A stretch of DNA of 14,147 nt from positions 1 through 14,147 of the forward strand of contig JAAYGE010000135.1 in assembly GCA_012727835.1 (NCBI GenBank), written 5' to 3'. A model generated the notes under the pieces. The model ran no database searches. It was not told the DNA's origin and worked only from the letters and a program-made list of their open reading frames with translations. This stretch comes from Bacillota bacterium. GTDB lineage: Bacteria; Bacillota_H; UBA994; UBA5500. Of this stretch, positions 1 to 6,487 are shown piece after piece. A program made the position numbers and the translations under genes. How positions within the stretch are numbered: the first letter of the stretch is position 1; every line of letters starts with the position of its first letter.

Positions 1-81
1 AAAAATAAAACGTTGACGCCACTGGGGTGCCTGTAGCTTCCACTTTTCAATTAGATTTGTGATTTGAATAGGTATATTCAT
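1..81 (-). CDS. fliF: Flagellar MS-ring protein FliF, N-terminal fragment cut by the window edge
   Basis: An ATG at 81-79 opens a frame of 27 codons that runs off the left edge of the window. The visible peptide begins MNIPIQITNLIEKW and continues with a W-x-x-x-x-P-x-W-R-Q-R stretch. This resembles the short cytoplasmic N-terminus of FliF that precedes the first membrane helix. A G-rich ribosome site (GGGGTGG) lies just upstream, and the gene starts 38 nt after the fliE stop, the position fliF has in the standard Firmicutes fla/che order. FliF would form the membrane MS ring on which the rod (FliE, FlgB, FlgC) and the export gate are built. The identification rests mostly on gene order because too little protein is visible to judge domains. 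Confidence 0.7.
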   Translation of the reverse strand, partial: MNIPIQITNLIEKWKLQAPQWRQRFIF

Positions 82-119
82 TTAGCCACCCCAATCCCTG
101 CTACACACAACACTGTAAC

Positions 120-413
120 TCATACCTGCATGCGCATGATCTCTTGAAAAGCTTCTAGTAATTTGTTGCGCACCTGCTGCAACAATTGCCACGACAACGC
201 TGCCTTTTCGGTTGCAATCATGACCGCTGCCACGTCATCGATTTCACCTAAGGCTAACTGGGCACTCAGTTTATCCGCCATTGTTTGCTGCGCTACCGCC
301 TGCTCTAACAGACCGTTTAACAATTGTCCAAAGCTTACACTGCCATCTTGCGCCCTTTTAGTTGTTGTTTCCCGGCTACTCGAAAGTCCTATTGGTTGCA
401 ATCGAACCTGCAT
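120..413 (-). CDS. fliE: Flagellar hook-basal body complex protein FliE
   Basis: This 97-residue protein matches FliE in size and pattern. It has a short variable N-terminus, a SFGQLLNGLLEQA segment near residues 27-39, and a C-terminal half with the family's VMIATEKAALSWQLLQQVRNKLLEAFQEIMRMQV-type helix (given here only as pattern: A-T-E-K-A in the middle, then V-R-N-K-L, then E-I-M-R-M-Q-V at the end). FliE is the junction protein that links the MS ring (FliF) to the proximal rod (FlgB, FlgC). It is exported by the flagellar type III system without a cleaved signal peptide, and none is seen. The ATG lies 2 nt after the flgC stop, so translation is probably coupled. The ribosome site is weak (AGGT about 9 nt upstream), which fits coupling. 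No truncation is visible. Confidence 0.95.
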   Translation of the reverse strand: MQVRLQPIGLSSSRETTTKRAQDGSVSFGQLLNGLLEQAVAQQTMADKLSAQLALGEIDDVAAVMIATEKAALSWQLLQQVRNKLLEAFQEIMRMQV

Positions 414-415
414 GG

Positions 416-847
416 CTATCTACCTATCTCTAAGGCCTTTGCGACCATCGCTTTCGTAGAATTAAGGGCGGTTACGTTGGCCTCATAGGCCCGGCTGGCA
501 GAAATCATATTCACCATTTCCCGCATAATATTGACATTGGGCATGCGGATATAGCCTTGCTCATCGGCGTAGGGATGCTCCGGCTGATAGACCAGTTCTC
601 CCGGAGTAACATTATCCTCAGCAATAGCCACTACCCGCACTCCTTGCCCTAATTGTTGGGTGGAGCGTCTTAGGACAGCAGCAAAACTGTCATCTTGCTT
701 AGCCGCAAATATGGGGTACCGGCGCTGGAAGGGGGCCTCACCCGGGGGCCGCACCGTAGAAGCGTTGGCAATATTGTCGGCAATGATATCCATGCGGAGC
801 CTCTGGGCACTCAGACCTGAGGCACTAATCCCGAATATACCCAACAC
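416..847 (-). CDS. flgC: Flagellar basal-body rod protein FlgC
   Basis: This 143-residue protein is a proximal-rod subunit of the flagellar basal body. The N-terminus carries the rod/hook signature (GISASGLSAQRLRMDIIADN, about residues 6-25) followed by IANAST. The C-terminal helix has the FlgC pattern NVNIMREMVNMISASRAYEAN near residues 104-124 (shown in full the run is longer; key residues are N-V-N, E-M-V-N and S-R-A-Y-E-A-N). The usual N-T-R/T-P sequence after the first helix appears here as STVRPPGEAPFQRR, a normal kind of variation. The start is GTG at 847 with a good GGGAGG site 8 nt upstream inside the end of flgB, so the genes are almost contiguous. TTG at 844 is possible but less well spaced. 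The protein is exported to the cell envelope by the flagellar export apparatus. Confidence 0.96.
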   Translation of the reverse strand: MLGIFGISASGLSAQRLRMDIIADNIANASTVRPPGEAPFQRRYPIFAAKQDDSFAAVLRRSTQQLGQGVRVVAIAEDNVTPGELVYQPEHPYADEQGYIRMPNVNIMREMVNMISASRAYEANVTALNSTKAMVAKALEIGR

Positions 848-849
848 CC

Positions 850-1188
850 TTACCGCCTCCCTTCTGTAATTAGATAGCGTAACGTGGCCAGATGCTTGCT
901 CAAACTAGTGGCTACCGCATTAAAGTAGGCCTCATTCTCGGCCACATAAGTCATCTCCTGCTCTATGTCCACGTTATTACCATCGAGACGCAAACTGGTA
1001 TTGTCCTGACGATAAATAGAATCCTCTAAGGGAGAGTCTAATTTCCGTAGGGCGGCGCCCATTGCCAGATCAAAGCGCTTAAAGCCAGGCGTATCCACAT
1101 TGGCCACATTATTAGCCAATACCTTTTGCCGCAAGGTAGCAGCAGATAGCGCCCGTTCCAGTAGCAGCGATGTGGCAACCTTATTCAT
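850..1188 (-). CDS. flgB: Flagellar basal-body rod protein FlgB
   Basis: This is a proximal-rod protein of the flagellum, 112 residues long and somewhat shorter than the roughly 130 usual for the family. The N-terminal rod motif VLANNVANVDTPGFKRFD is at about residues 23-40. The second conserved block, D-G-N-N-V-D-I-E-Q-E-M, is at about residues 69-79. The C-terminal helix is short. The length difference falls in the middle linker, and both helices that pack into the rod are present. The ATG at 1188 has a GGGGG ribosome site 10 nt upstream. It is the first gene of the flgB-flgC-fliE-fliF run and follows codY after a terminator and about 300 nt, as in B. subtilis, so this operon probably has its own promoter in 1189-1440. 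Confidence 0.95.
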   Translation of the reverse strand: MNKVATSLLLERALSAATLRQKVLANNVANVDTPGFKRFDLAMGAALRKLDSPLEDSIYRQDNTSLRLDGNNVDIEQEMTYVAENEAYFNAVATSLSKHLATLRYLITEGRR

Positions 1189-1274
1189 CGTCTAAGTTCC
1201 CCCTTTTTGTAACAAATGCAAAATAGGCCATTATCGTAAAGCAACCACTTTTAACGACATGGCCAGATGAACAA

Positions 1275-1303
1275 CTTATATTTACCCCGCTATTCTGTTT
1301 CGA
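1275..1303 (-). promoter_or_regulatory. Weak sigma-A-like promoter candidate for flgB
   Basis: On the minus strand TCGAAA (1303-1298, 4 of 6 to TTGACA) is followed after 17 nt by TATAAG (1280-1275, 5 of 6 to TATAAT). This would start transcription about 80 nt before flgB. A second weak option further upstream is TTGACG (1379-1374) with a poor -10 (GGTGAT) after 17 nt. I found no good sigma-D-type site (TAAA then GCCGATAT). The choice is tentative because the region is AT-rich. Confidence 0.25.
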
Positions 1304-1360
1304 CAAAAGCTGCTAAAAACCTTCCTTGTTTTGCGTTAAATTTGCTAAGCATCACCATTT

Positions 1361-1375
1361 ATTTTTCAAAAAACG
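1361..1375. promoter_or_regulatory. Possible CodY-binding box upstream of the flagellar operon
   Basis: The 15-mer ATTTTTCAAAAAACG matches the CodY consensus AATTTTCWGAAAATT at 11 of 15 positions on either strand. CodY sites with several mismatches are known to work in B. subtilis, and CodY represses the fla/che operon there. The site lies between the codY terminator and flgB and overlaps the spacer of the TTGACG promoter candidate. An AT-rich stretch can give such a match by chance, so confidence is low. Confidence 0.28.
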
Positions 1376-1439
1376 TCAAAAGGGAGCAAAGGGCTACTCC
1401 AACCCTAATCGGCGCAGCCGCCTGTTTATGTGGGCTAAC

Positions 1440-1468
1440 AAAAAGGCTGTGGGATAGCGCCCACAGCC
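1440..1468 (-). terminator. Rho-independent terminator after codY
   Basis: On the minus strand the sequence reads GGCTGTGGG, a 6-nt loop CGCTAT, then CCCACAGCC, followed directly by TTTTTG. The 9-bp stem is perfect and GC-rich. It starts 27 nt after the codY stop codon and so should end the comM/dprA-to-codY transcript, separating it from the flgB operon. On the plus strand there is no T-run after the stem, so it acts in one direction only. Confidence 0.9.
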
Positions 1469-1495
1469 CGAACAGATCGTCTTGTATTTAGGTCC

Positions 1496-2275
1496 CTACT
1501 TGGTACGCCGGAAAACTTGGTCGACCAACTTGTCGTTGAGAATACGGATGAAGGTCCCTTTCATACCCAGAGAGCGGGATTCAATAACACCGGCGCTCTC
1601 CAATTTGCGTAACGCATTAACGATGACGGAACGGGTGATACCGGCTTGATCTGCTACTTTGCTAGCCACCAGCAAACCTTCGGTTTCGCCGCCCAGCTCG
1701 TGCATGATATGTTCGATTGCTTCCAATTCGGAATAGGACAGGGCGTCAACCGCCATTTCTACCACTGCCCGCTCCCGAGCTTCCGCTTCCAGCTCATCAC
1801 TCTTGGCCCGCAAAATCTCCATTCCCAGGATAGCTGCGCCAAATTCGGTGAGAGCCAAATCCGCATCATCCAGCGGGGTAGCAAAGCGAGCTAGCAACAA
1901 AGTGCCTAAACGTTGGCCGCGGCCAATTATAGGAACAATAGTTGCCAGCTTATCTTCAAACTCGCAAGGTGCATTATCGAAAACGCAGGTATCCGATTCA
2001 CGGCAATTGACAACAGGTGTATCGGTGGTCAGCAGCTGGTTGTTGTACTCGCTGGGGAAACGTCCACTACGTACATAGCGGGACAGAATGTCACACTCAT
2101 AATCATCCCGCAGAGCATACCCTAACAGTTTGCCGCGGGTATTAAGGACATAGACGTTGGCATTAAGCACATCGGAAAACACCCGTGCCACGTCGGTAAA
2201 GCGTACCGCTTCGCCCGCCGATTGCTGTAAAATCCTTGTCAATCGCCTAGTATTCTCCAGTAATTTACTACTCAT
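1496..2275 (-). CDS. codY: GTP- and branched-chain-amino-acid-sensing global repressor CodY
   Basis: The protein is 259 residues, the same length as B. subtilis CodY. Residues 1-155 form the GAF sensor domain that binds isoleucine/valine. It contains the family pattern T-I-V-P-I-I-G at 112-118 and R-L-G-T-L-L-L-A-R at 122-130. A linker helix leads to the winged helix-turn-helix at about 200-245. There VASKVADQAGITRSVIVNAL at 203-222 and S-R-S-L-G-M-K-G-T at 233-241 are nearly identical to Bacillus. CodY represses nitrogen, transport, virulence and motility genes when nutrients are plentiful. The ATG has a GGGGG site about 11 nt upstream, and the gene begins 21 nt after the hslU stop. An odd point is four cysteines in the sensor domain, C61, C91, C97 and C104, which I do not recall in the Bacillus protein. 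The gene ends at a strong terminator. Confidence 0.98.
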   Translation of the reverse strand: MSSKLLENTRRLTRILQQSAGEAVRFTDVARVFSDVLNANVYVLNTRGKLLGYALRDDYECDILSRYVRSGRFPSEYNNQLLTTDTPVVNCRESDTCVFDNAPCEFEDKLATIVPIIGRGQRLGTLLLARFATPLDDADLALTEFGAAILGMEILRAKSDELEAEARERAVVEMAVDALSYSELEAIEHIMHELGGETEGLLVASKVADQAGITRSVIVNALRKLESAGVIESRSLGMKGTFIRILNDKLVDQVFRRTK

Positions 2276-2296
2276 TTTGGAATGTACCCCCTATAC

Positions 2297-3670
2297 TTAC
2301 AAGATATATCGACTGAGATCTTCATTTTGTAAAATGCCTTGCAGGCGCTTCCGTACATATTCGGCATCGATGGTGATCTTATCACCCCCATACGCGTGCG
2401 GATCGAACGCAATATCTTCCATGACCTGCTCTAACACTGTATGTAACCGGCGAGCACCTATATCTTCAGCGGTGGAGTTAATGTGATGGGCTATGCTAGC
2501 TATTTCCCTCACTGCAGAATCGGTAAATTCCATCTCCACGCCCTCGGTTGCCATTAGGTGTTTATACTGAGACAGGAGCGCATTTTCCGGCTCTACCAGT
2601 ATTCTCTCCAAATCTGCTTCGGTCAAACTATCCAACTCCACTCGGATGGGAAAGCGGCCTTGCAGTTCGGGAATCAAATCGGAAGGCTTGCTGACATGAA
2701 AAGCACCGGCGGCAATAAACAGGATATAGTCGGTGCGCACCGGTCCATATTTCGTTGCCACGGTAGATCCTTCCACAATAGGCAAGATATCTCGTTGCAC
2801 CCCTTCTCGGGACACATCGGGGCCATGGCTATTCTTACCGGCTATTTTATCAATTTCATCAATAAAAATAATGCCCAGCTGCTCTGCCCGTTGGATGGCT
2901 AGGCGGGCGATTTCTTCTTGATCTAAGAGGTGATCCACCTCTTCCTGCAAGAACAGCTCACGGGCCTGCTGCACCGTCACCCTTCGCCGCTTCTTCTTTT
3001 GGGGTAGTATGTTCTCCAACATCTCTTGCATACTATTAGCCAAATCACCCATGCCCGTGTTGGCGAACATATCAAACATGCCACTAGGCCGCTCAGTGAC
3101 CTCAATCTCTATTAGGAGATCTTCTAGTTCACCGGCCCGTAGTCGACGCCGCAAATCTTCCTTTTGCGCCCGACGGGAAGTATTTTCCTCGGTTTCTTCC
3201 GGTTGCTTTTGCTCCCCTAAACCTAACCAGGATTCAAACGGATGGCTAGTGGGTCTCCGTGATGGCAACATGGCGGCTAAAACTCTCTCTTCCACTCTAG
3301 CTTCCGCCTGTTCAGCCACCTCTTTTGTTTTTTCTCGCTTAACGGTGCGCACCGCATTCTCAACCAGATCGCGAACCATACTTTCCACGTCCCGCCCCAC
3401 GTAACCCACCTCAGTATACTTGGTGGCCTCCACTTTAACGAAGGGGGCTTTAACTAGGGCTGCTAGGCGCCGAGCCAACTCGGTTTTGCCCACTCCCGTA
3501 GGGCCGATTAACATAATATTCTTTGGGCTAATTTCAGCCTGTTGTTCGGGAGAAAGTTTACTGCGGCGCACCCGGTTGCGTAAGGCAATAGCTAATGCTT
3601 TCTTGGCAGCCGCTTGTCCTACGATAAATCGATCTAACTCGGCAACAATTTTACGTGGCTCTAGTTCCAC
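2297..3670 (-). CDS. hslU: ATP-dependent unfoldase HslU (ClpY) of the HslUV protease
   Basis: This AAA+ ring ATPase unfolds substrates and feeds them into the HslV peptidase. With the start chosen here it has 457 residues, normal for the family. Visible parts are the N-terminal RKIVAELDRFIVGQ segment at 6-19, Walker A GPTGVGKT at 56-63, the pore loop G-Y-V-G-R-D at 89-94, a charged I domain at about 110-240, Walker B IIFIDEID at 267-274, sensor 2 G-A-R-R at 405-408, and the C-terminal D-L-S-R-Y-I-L tail that docks into HslV. The frame is open upstream to 3760, but those 30 residues lie inside hslV and look unlike HslU. The GTG at 3670 begins one base after the hslV stop and has AAGGG and GGAGG upstream, so it is preferred. 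Confidence 0.97.
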   Translation of the reverse strand: MELEPRKIVAELDRFIVGQAAAKKALAIALRNRVRRSKLSPEQQAEISPKNIMLIGPTGVGKTELARRLAALVKAPFVKVEATKYTEVGYVGRDVESMVRDLVENAVRTVKREKTKEVAEQAEARVEERVLAAMLPSRRPTSHPFESWLGLGEQKQPEETEENTSRRAQKEDLRRRLRAGELEDLLIEIEVTERPSGMFDMFANTGMGDLANSMQEMLENILPQKKKRRRVTVQQARELFLQEEVDHLLDQEEIARLAIQRAEQLGIIFIDEIDKIAGKNSHGPDVSREGVQRDILPIVEGSTVATKYGPVRTDYILFIAAGAFHVSKPSDLIPELQGRFPIRVELDSLTEADLERILVEPENALLSQYKHLMATEGVEMEFTDSAVREIASIAHHINSTAEDIGARRLHTVLEQVMEDIAFDPHAYGGDKITIDAEYVRKRLQGILQNEDLSRYIL

Positions 3671-3671
3671 C

Positions 3672-4214
3672 TCAACCCTTCGCCTCCAATTTTTCCACCG
3701 TAATCTCATGGTTGGTATAAACACAAATATCGGCCGCAATATGCAGAGCTTGCTCAGCAATCTGGCTAGCCGATAAATCGGAAAATGCTAATAGCGCCCG
3801 CGCAGCTGCTAAAGCCAAATTGCCCCCAGAACCGATGGCTACCACACCATCATCCGGTTCGATCACTTCGCCCGAACCGGATAACAGAAAAATCTGTTGT
3901 CGGTCGGCCACCAGTAATTGGGCCTCTAAACGCCTTAACATGCGGGCGGTACGCCATTCTTTTGCCAACTCCACAACGGCTCGTGCCAAGTTACCTCGGT
4001 ACTTTTCCAAACTTCCTTCAAATTTATCGAAGAGGGTAAAGGCATCGGCCACCGAACCGGCGAAACCGGCTAATACTTGACCGTGATATAGCCGACGCAC
4101 CTTTTGAGCCCGTGCTTTAATGATAGTGTTATTACCTAAGGTAACCTGACCATCCCCGGCCATTGCCACCTCATTGTCGCGTTTAACGACCACAATGGTT
4201 GTACCTGAAAACAA
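3672..4214 (-). CDS. hslV: Threonine peptidase HslV (ClpQ/CodW) of the HslUV protease
   Basis: This is the proteolytic partner of HslU, a proteasome-like N-terminal threonine hydrolase. With the TTG start at 4214 it has 180 residues and begins [11 protein letters not shown] short MFSG propeptide would be removed to expose the catalytic Thr, as in other HslV proteins that begin with a few residues before TTI. Downstream are the conserved [12 protein letters not shown] block, the K-V-R-R-L-Y segment with the active-site lysine, and [14 protein letters not shown] longer reading from GTG at 4223 adds three residues, but its ribosome site would touch the start codon. From 4214 the AGGGGG at 4228-4223 is 8 nt away. 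The site overlaps the xerC stop, so translation is probably coupled to xerC, and hslU follows after one base. Confidence 0.96.
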   Translation of the reverse strand: MFSGTTIVVVKRDNEVAMAGDGQVTLGNNTIIKARAQKVRRLYHGQVLAGFAGSVADAFTLFDKFEGSLEKYRGNLARAVVELAKEWRTARMLRRLEAQLLVADRQQIFLLSGSGEVIEPDDGVVAIGSGGNLALAAARALLAFSDLSASQIAEQALHIAADICVYTNHEITVEKLEAKG

Positions 4215-4222
4215 TTGCAACA

Positions 4223-4228
4223 CCCCCT
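4223..4228 (-). promoter_or_regulatory. Ribosome binding site that sets the hslV TTG start
   Basis: AGGGGG on the minus strand sits 8 nt before TTG at 4214 and only 0-2 nt before GTG 4223 and TTG 4220. Spacing therefore supports TTG 4214. Its first base is part of the xerC stop codon TAG. Confidence 0.6.
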
Positions 4229-5114
4229 AAGCCCGTGGATGGGCTTTTTTGTATACCGTCGTTAAACGTTCTCGCGTGACATGGGTGTATAGCTGGGTTG
4301 TGGACACGTTGGCATGTCCTAGCAGCTCCTGCACACTACGCAGGTCGGCACCGTTTTCCAGCATATGGGTAGCAAAGGAGTGCCGCAAAGTGTGGGGGCT
4401 AATCTGTCGCCGCAGGGCCACCTGTTGCACATACTTGTCAACCAATCGCCGGACGCTGCGGTCCGACAGTCGACCACCGGCTTTGTTTAAGAAAAGGGCT
4501 TTCTCTTTAGTACGGCCGGGCTTCAGCAACGAGGGCCGCGCCTCCTGCACGTAACGCTCAATGGCTAAGCAGGCCGGCTGCCCTAAGGGAACAATCCGTT
4601 CCTTAGAGCCCTTTCCCAGCACGCGCAGGTAACCTTGACGATAATCCACATCATGCAAAGACATACCAACTAACTCGCTGACGCGAATACCGGTGGCGTA
4701 AAGGGTTTCTAAGATTGCCCGATCCCGTTTCCCTAAGACGCTATCGTCGGGTGCTTCCAGCAAACTGACACACTCGTCCACATGTAAAAAGCTAGGCAAT
4801 TGGCGCCTCTGTTTGGGAGTGTTCACCCGCTCTAGGGGGCTCTGGGCGTAGTAACCTTCTACCACTAGAAACCGAAAGAAGGAGCGTAAAGCCGAAAGTT
4901 TTCTAGCGACGGTAGAACGGGCGTACCCGGCCTGATGTAAGTGGGCCAAAAAGCGCCGTACGTCGTTTTTGTCTACCGCCGTCGGCACTATTACATCATC
5001 GCACAAAAACTCAATGAATTGCAATATATCTCGCTGATAATTGCTGATAGTATGGGCCGACGCATTCTTTTCCACCCGTTGAAAACGTAAAAAGCGATCC
5101 AGCAATTCTTCCAT
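4227..5114 (-). CDS. xerC: Tyrosine recombinase XerC (CodV)
   Basis: This site-specific recombinase resolves chromosome dimers at dif, normally as a pair with XerD and near the division septum with FtsK/SpoIIIE. It has 295 residues, the usual length. An N-terminal SAM-like core-binding domain spans about 1-90 (HTISNYQRDILQFIEFL at 21-37). The catalytic domain has R144 in ATGIRVSELVGM, the GKGSKER hairpin at 167-173, H241 and R244 in HTLRHSFATHML, H267 in L-L-G-H-A-N-V-S-T-T, and the nucleophile Y276 in Q-L-Y-T-H-V. All catalytic residues are intact. The ATG has GGAG about 9 nt upstream. Its place between trmFO and hslV is that of B. subtilis codV, which supports XerC rather than a phage or integron integrase. 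It lies 50 nt after trmFO. Confidence 0.96.
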   Translation of the reverse strand: MEELLDRFLRFQRVEKNASAHTISNYQRDILQFIEFLCDDVIVPTAVDKNDVRRFLAHLHQAGYARSTVARKLSALRSFFRFLVVEGYYAQSPLERVNTPKQRRQLPSFLHVDECVSLLEAPDDSVLGKRDRAILETLYATGIRVSELVGMSLHDVDYRQGYLRVLGKGSKERIVPLGQPACLAIERYVQEARPSLLKPGRTKEKALFLNKAGGRLSDRSVRRLVDKYVQQVALRRQISPHTLRHSFATHMLENGADLRSVQELLGHANVSTTQLYTHVTRERLTTVYKKAHPRA

Positions 5115-5164
5115 AGAAGCATCTCCATGTAAATATTAGCATAGCCGCCAAGCGAACATCAATA

Positions 5165-6487
5165 TCATAAAGAGGAATCATTCAAAAACTTATTTAATTC
5201 AAACAAAGCCCTTTCAGCATAGGCTACCCCTCGCTCCCGTTTGTTGCGAGGAGGATTTGGTAAGGGCGGGAATAGGCCAAAGGTGACATTCATGGGCTGA
5301 AAATCCTTCTTCGGTTCGGCGGAAATGTAATGCAGCAATGCCCCATGGGCTGTCGTCTGTGGAAAAACTACCGGTTTCAACCCTTGAGCCAGGCGAGCCG
5401 CATTGATGCCAGCCACCAGCCCGGCTGCGGCCGACTCCACGTAGCCCTCCACGCCGGTTATCTGTCCGGCAAAGAATACAGCCTCATCGCCGCGCCACTG
5501 TAGGGTGGGCAATAGTAACTGCGGAGAATTAATGAAGGTATTACGATGCATTACACCATAACGGGCAAACTCGGCCTGCTCCAGACCGGGTATCAAACGC
5601 CAAACTCGCCTTTGCTCTGGCCACTTTAAGTTGGTCTGAAATCCTACCATATTATACAGGGTCCCGGCCAAATTGTCTTGGCGTAACTGCACCACCGCAT
5701 AGGGCAACTGTCCTGTTCGCGGATTGGGGAGCCCCACCGGTTTCAAGGGACCAAACCGTAAGGTGTCATAGCCCCGTTTTGCCAGCACCTCTATCGGCAT
5801 ACAACCTTCAAAGTAAATGCCTTGTTCAAACTCTTTTAAGGGGGCCGTCTCGGCCTCCACTAGGGCCTCATAAAAGACTTTATATTCGTCGGCCTCCAGG
5901 GGGCAGTTGACGTAATCCGCATCCCCCTTATCGTAACGGGATGCGCGGTAGACCTTCTCCCAATCAATACTCTCTGCCAACACGATGGGGGCCGCCGCAT
6001 CATAGAAATGCAAGTAATCCTCCCCCAAGACGCCTTGCAAAGCATCGGCTAAGGATTGGGAGGTTAGGGGGCCAGTTGCTATGATCAGTGGCCTTTCCGT
6101 AGGCAACTGGCTAACTTCCTCCTCTACTATTTCAATTAAAGGATGGGCTTGAAGACGGGCGGTGATATGCTCCGAGAATCCCACCCGGTCCACAGCCAGT
6201 GCTCCCCCCGCCGGGACCCGGTTGGCTAAAGCCGCTTCCATAATCAACGATCCCATTACCCGCATTTCCTCTTTTAGTAGGCCAACCGCGTTACTTTTGC
6301 TCACTGCCCGCAGGGAATTGCTACAGACCAATTCGGCGGCCAAACCGGTTTGATGGGCGGGCGTCAACTTCTGAGGACGCATTTCAAATAGGGTAACTGC
6401 CACCCCCCGCTCCGCTGCCTGCCAGGCAGCTTCACTGCCGGCCAAGCCGGCGCCTACGATTGTAACTTGCGATCGATTATTGACCAT
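5165..6487 (-). CDS. trmFO: Folate/FAD-dependent tRNA m5U54 methyltransferase TrmFO (Gid)
   Basis: The enzyme methylates uridine 54 in the T-loop of tRNA, using methylenetetrahydrofolate as carbon donor and FADH2 as reductant. From the ATG at 6487 it has 440 residues, close to the family norm. It starts [20 protein letters not shown] with the FAD-binding GxGxxG at 12-17. The two family cysteines are present, C55 in [12 protein letters not shown] and C229 in [22 protein letters not shown]-terminal FAD-contact block, [15 protein letters not shown], is also visible. ATG 6490 is equally possible. A longer frame to 6538 lies inside topA and is not needed. The start overlaps the topA 3' end by about 11 nt, suggesting translational coupling. 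Organisms with TrmFO generally lack the SAM-dependent TrmA for this position. Confidence 0.97.
   Translation of the reverse strand: MVNNRSQVTIVGAGLAGSEAAWQAAERGVAVTLFEMRPQKLTPAHQTGLAAELVCSNSLRAVSKSNAVGLLKEEMRVMGSLIMEAALANRVPAGGALAVDRVGFSEHITARLQAHPLIEIVEEEVSQLPTERPLIIATGPLTSQSLADALQGVLGEDYLHFYDAAAPIVLAESIDWEKVYRASRYDKGDADYVNCPLEADEYKVFYEALVEAETAPLKEFEQGIYFEGCMPIEVLAKRGYDTLRFGPLKPVGLPNPRTGQLPYAVVQLRQDNLAGTLYNMVGFQTNLKWPEQRRVWRLIPGLEQAEFARYGVMHRNTFINSPQLLLPTLQWRGDEAVFFAGQITGVEGYVESAAAGLVAGINAARLAQGLKPVVFPQTTAHGALLHYISAEPKKDFQPMNVTFGLFPPLPNPPRNKRERGVAYAERALFELNKFLNDSSL

Noticed and set aside
1267..1491. Plus-strand 74-codon open frame between codY and flgB
   Set aside because: It has no recognisable protein pattern and no ribosome site, and it covers the codY terminator hairpin and the likely flgB promoter region.
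3009..3404. Plus-strand 131-codon open frame opposite hslU
   Set aside because: It is fully antisense to the HslU I domain, is rich in Ser and Arg, and has no family resemblance. It is a shadow of the real gene.
4227..5114. xerC as the integrase of a mobile element
   Set aside because: It sits in the conserved codV position between trmFO and hslV. I saw no att-like repeats, tRNA or cargo genes nearby.
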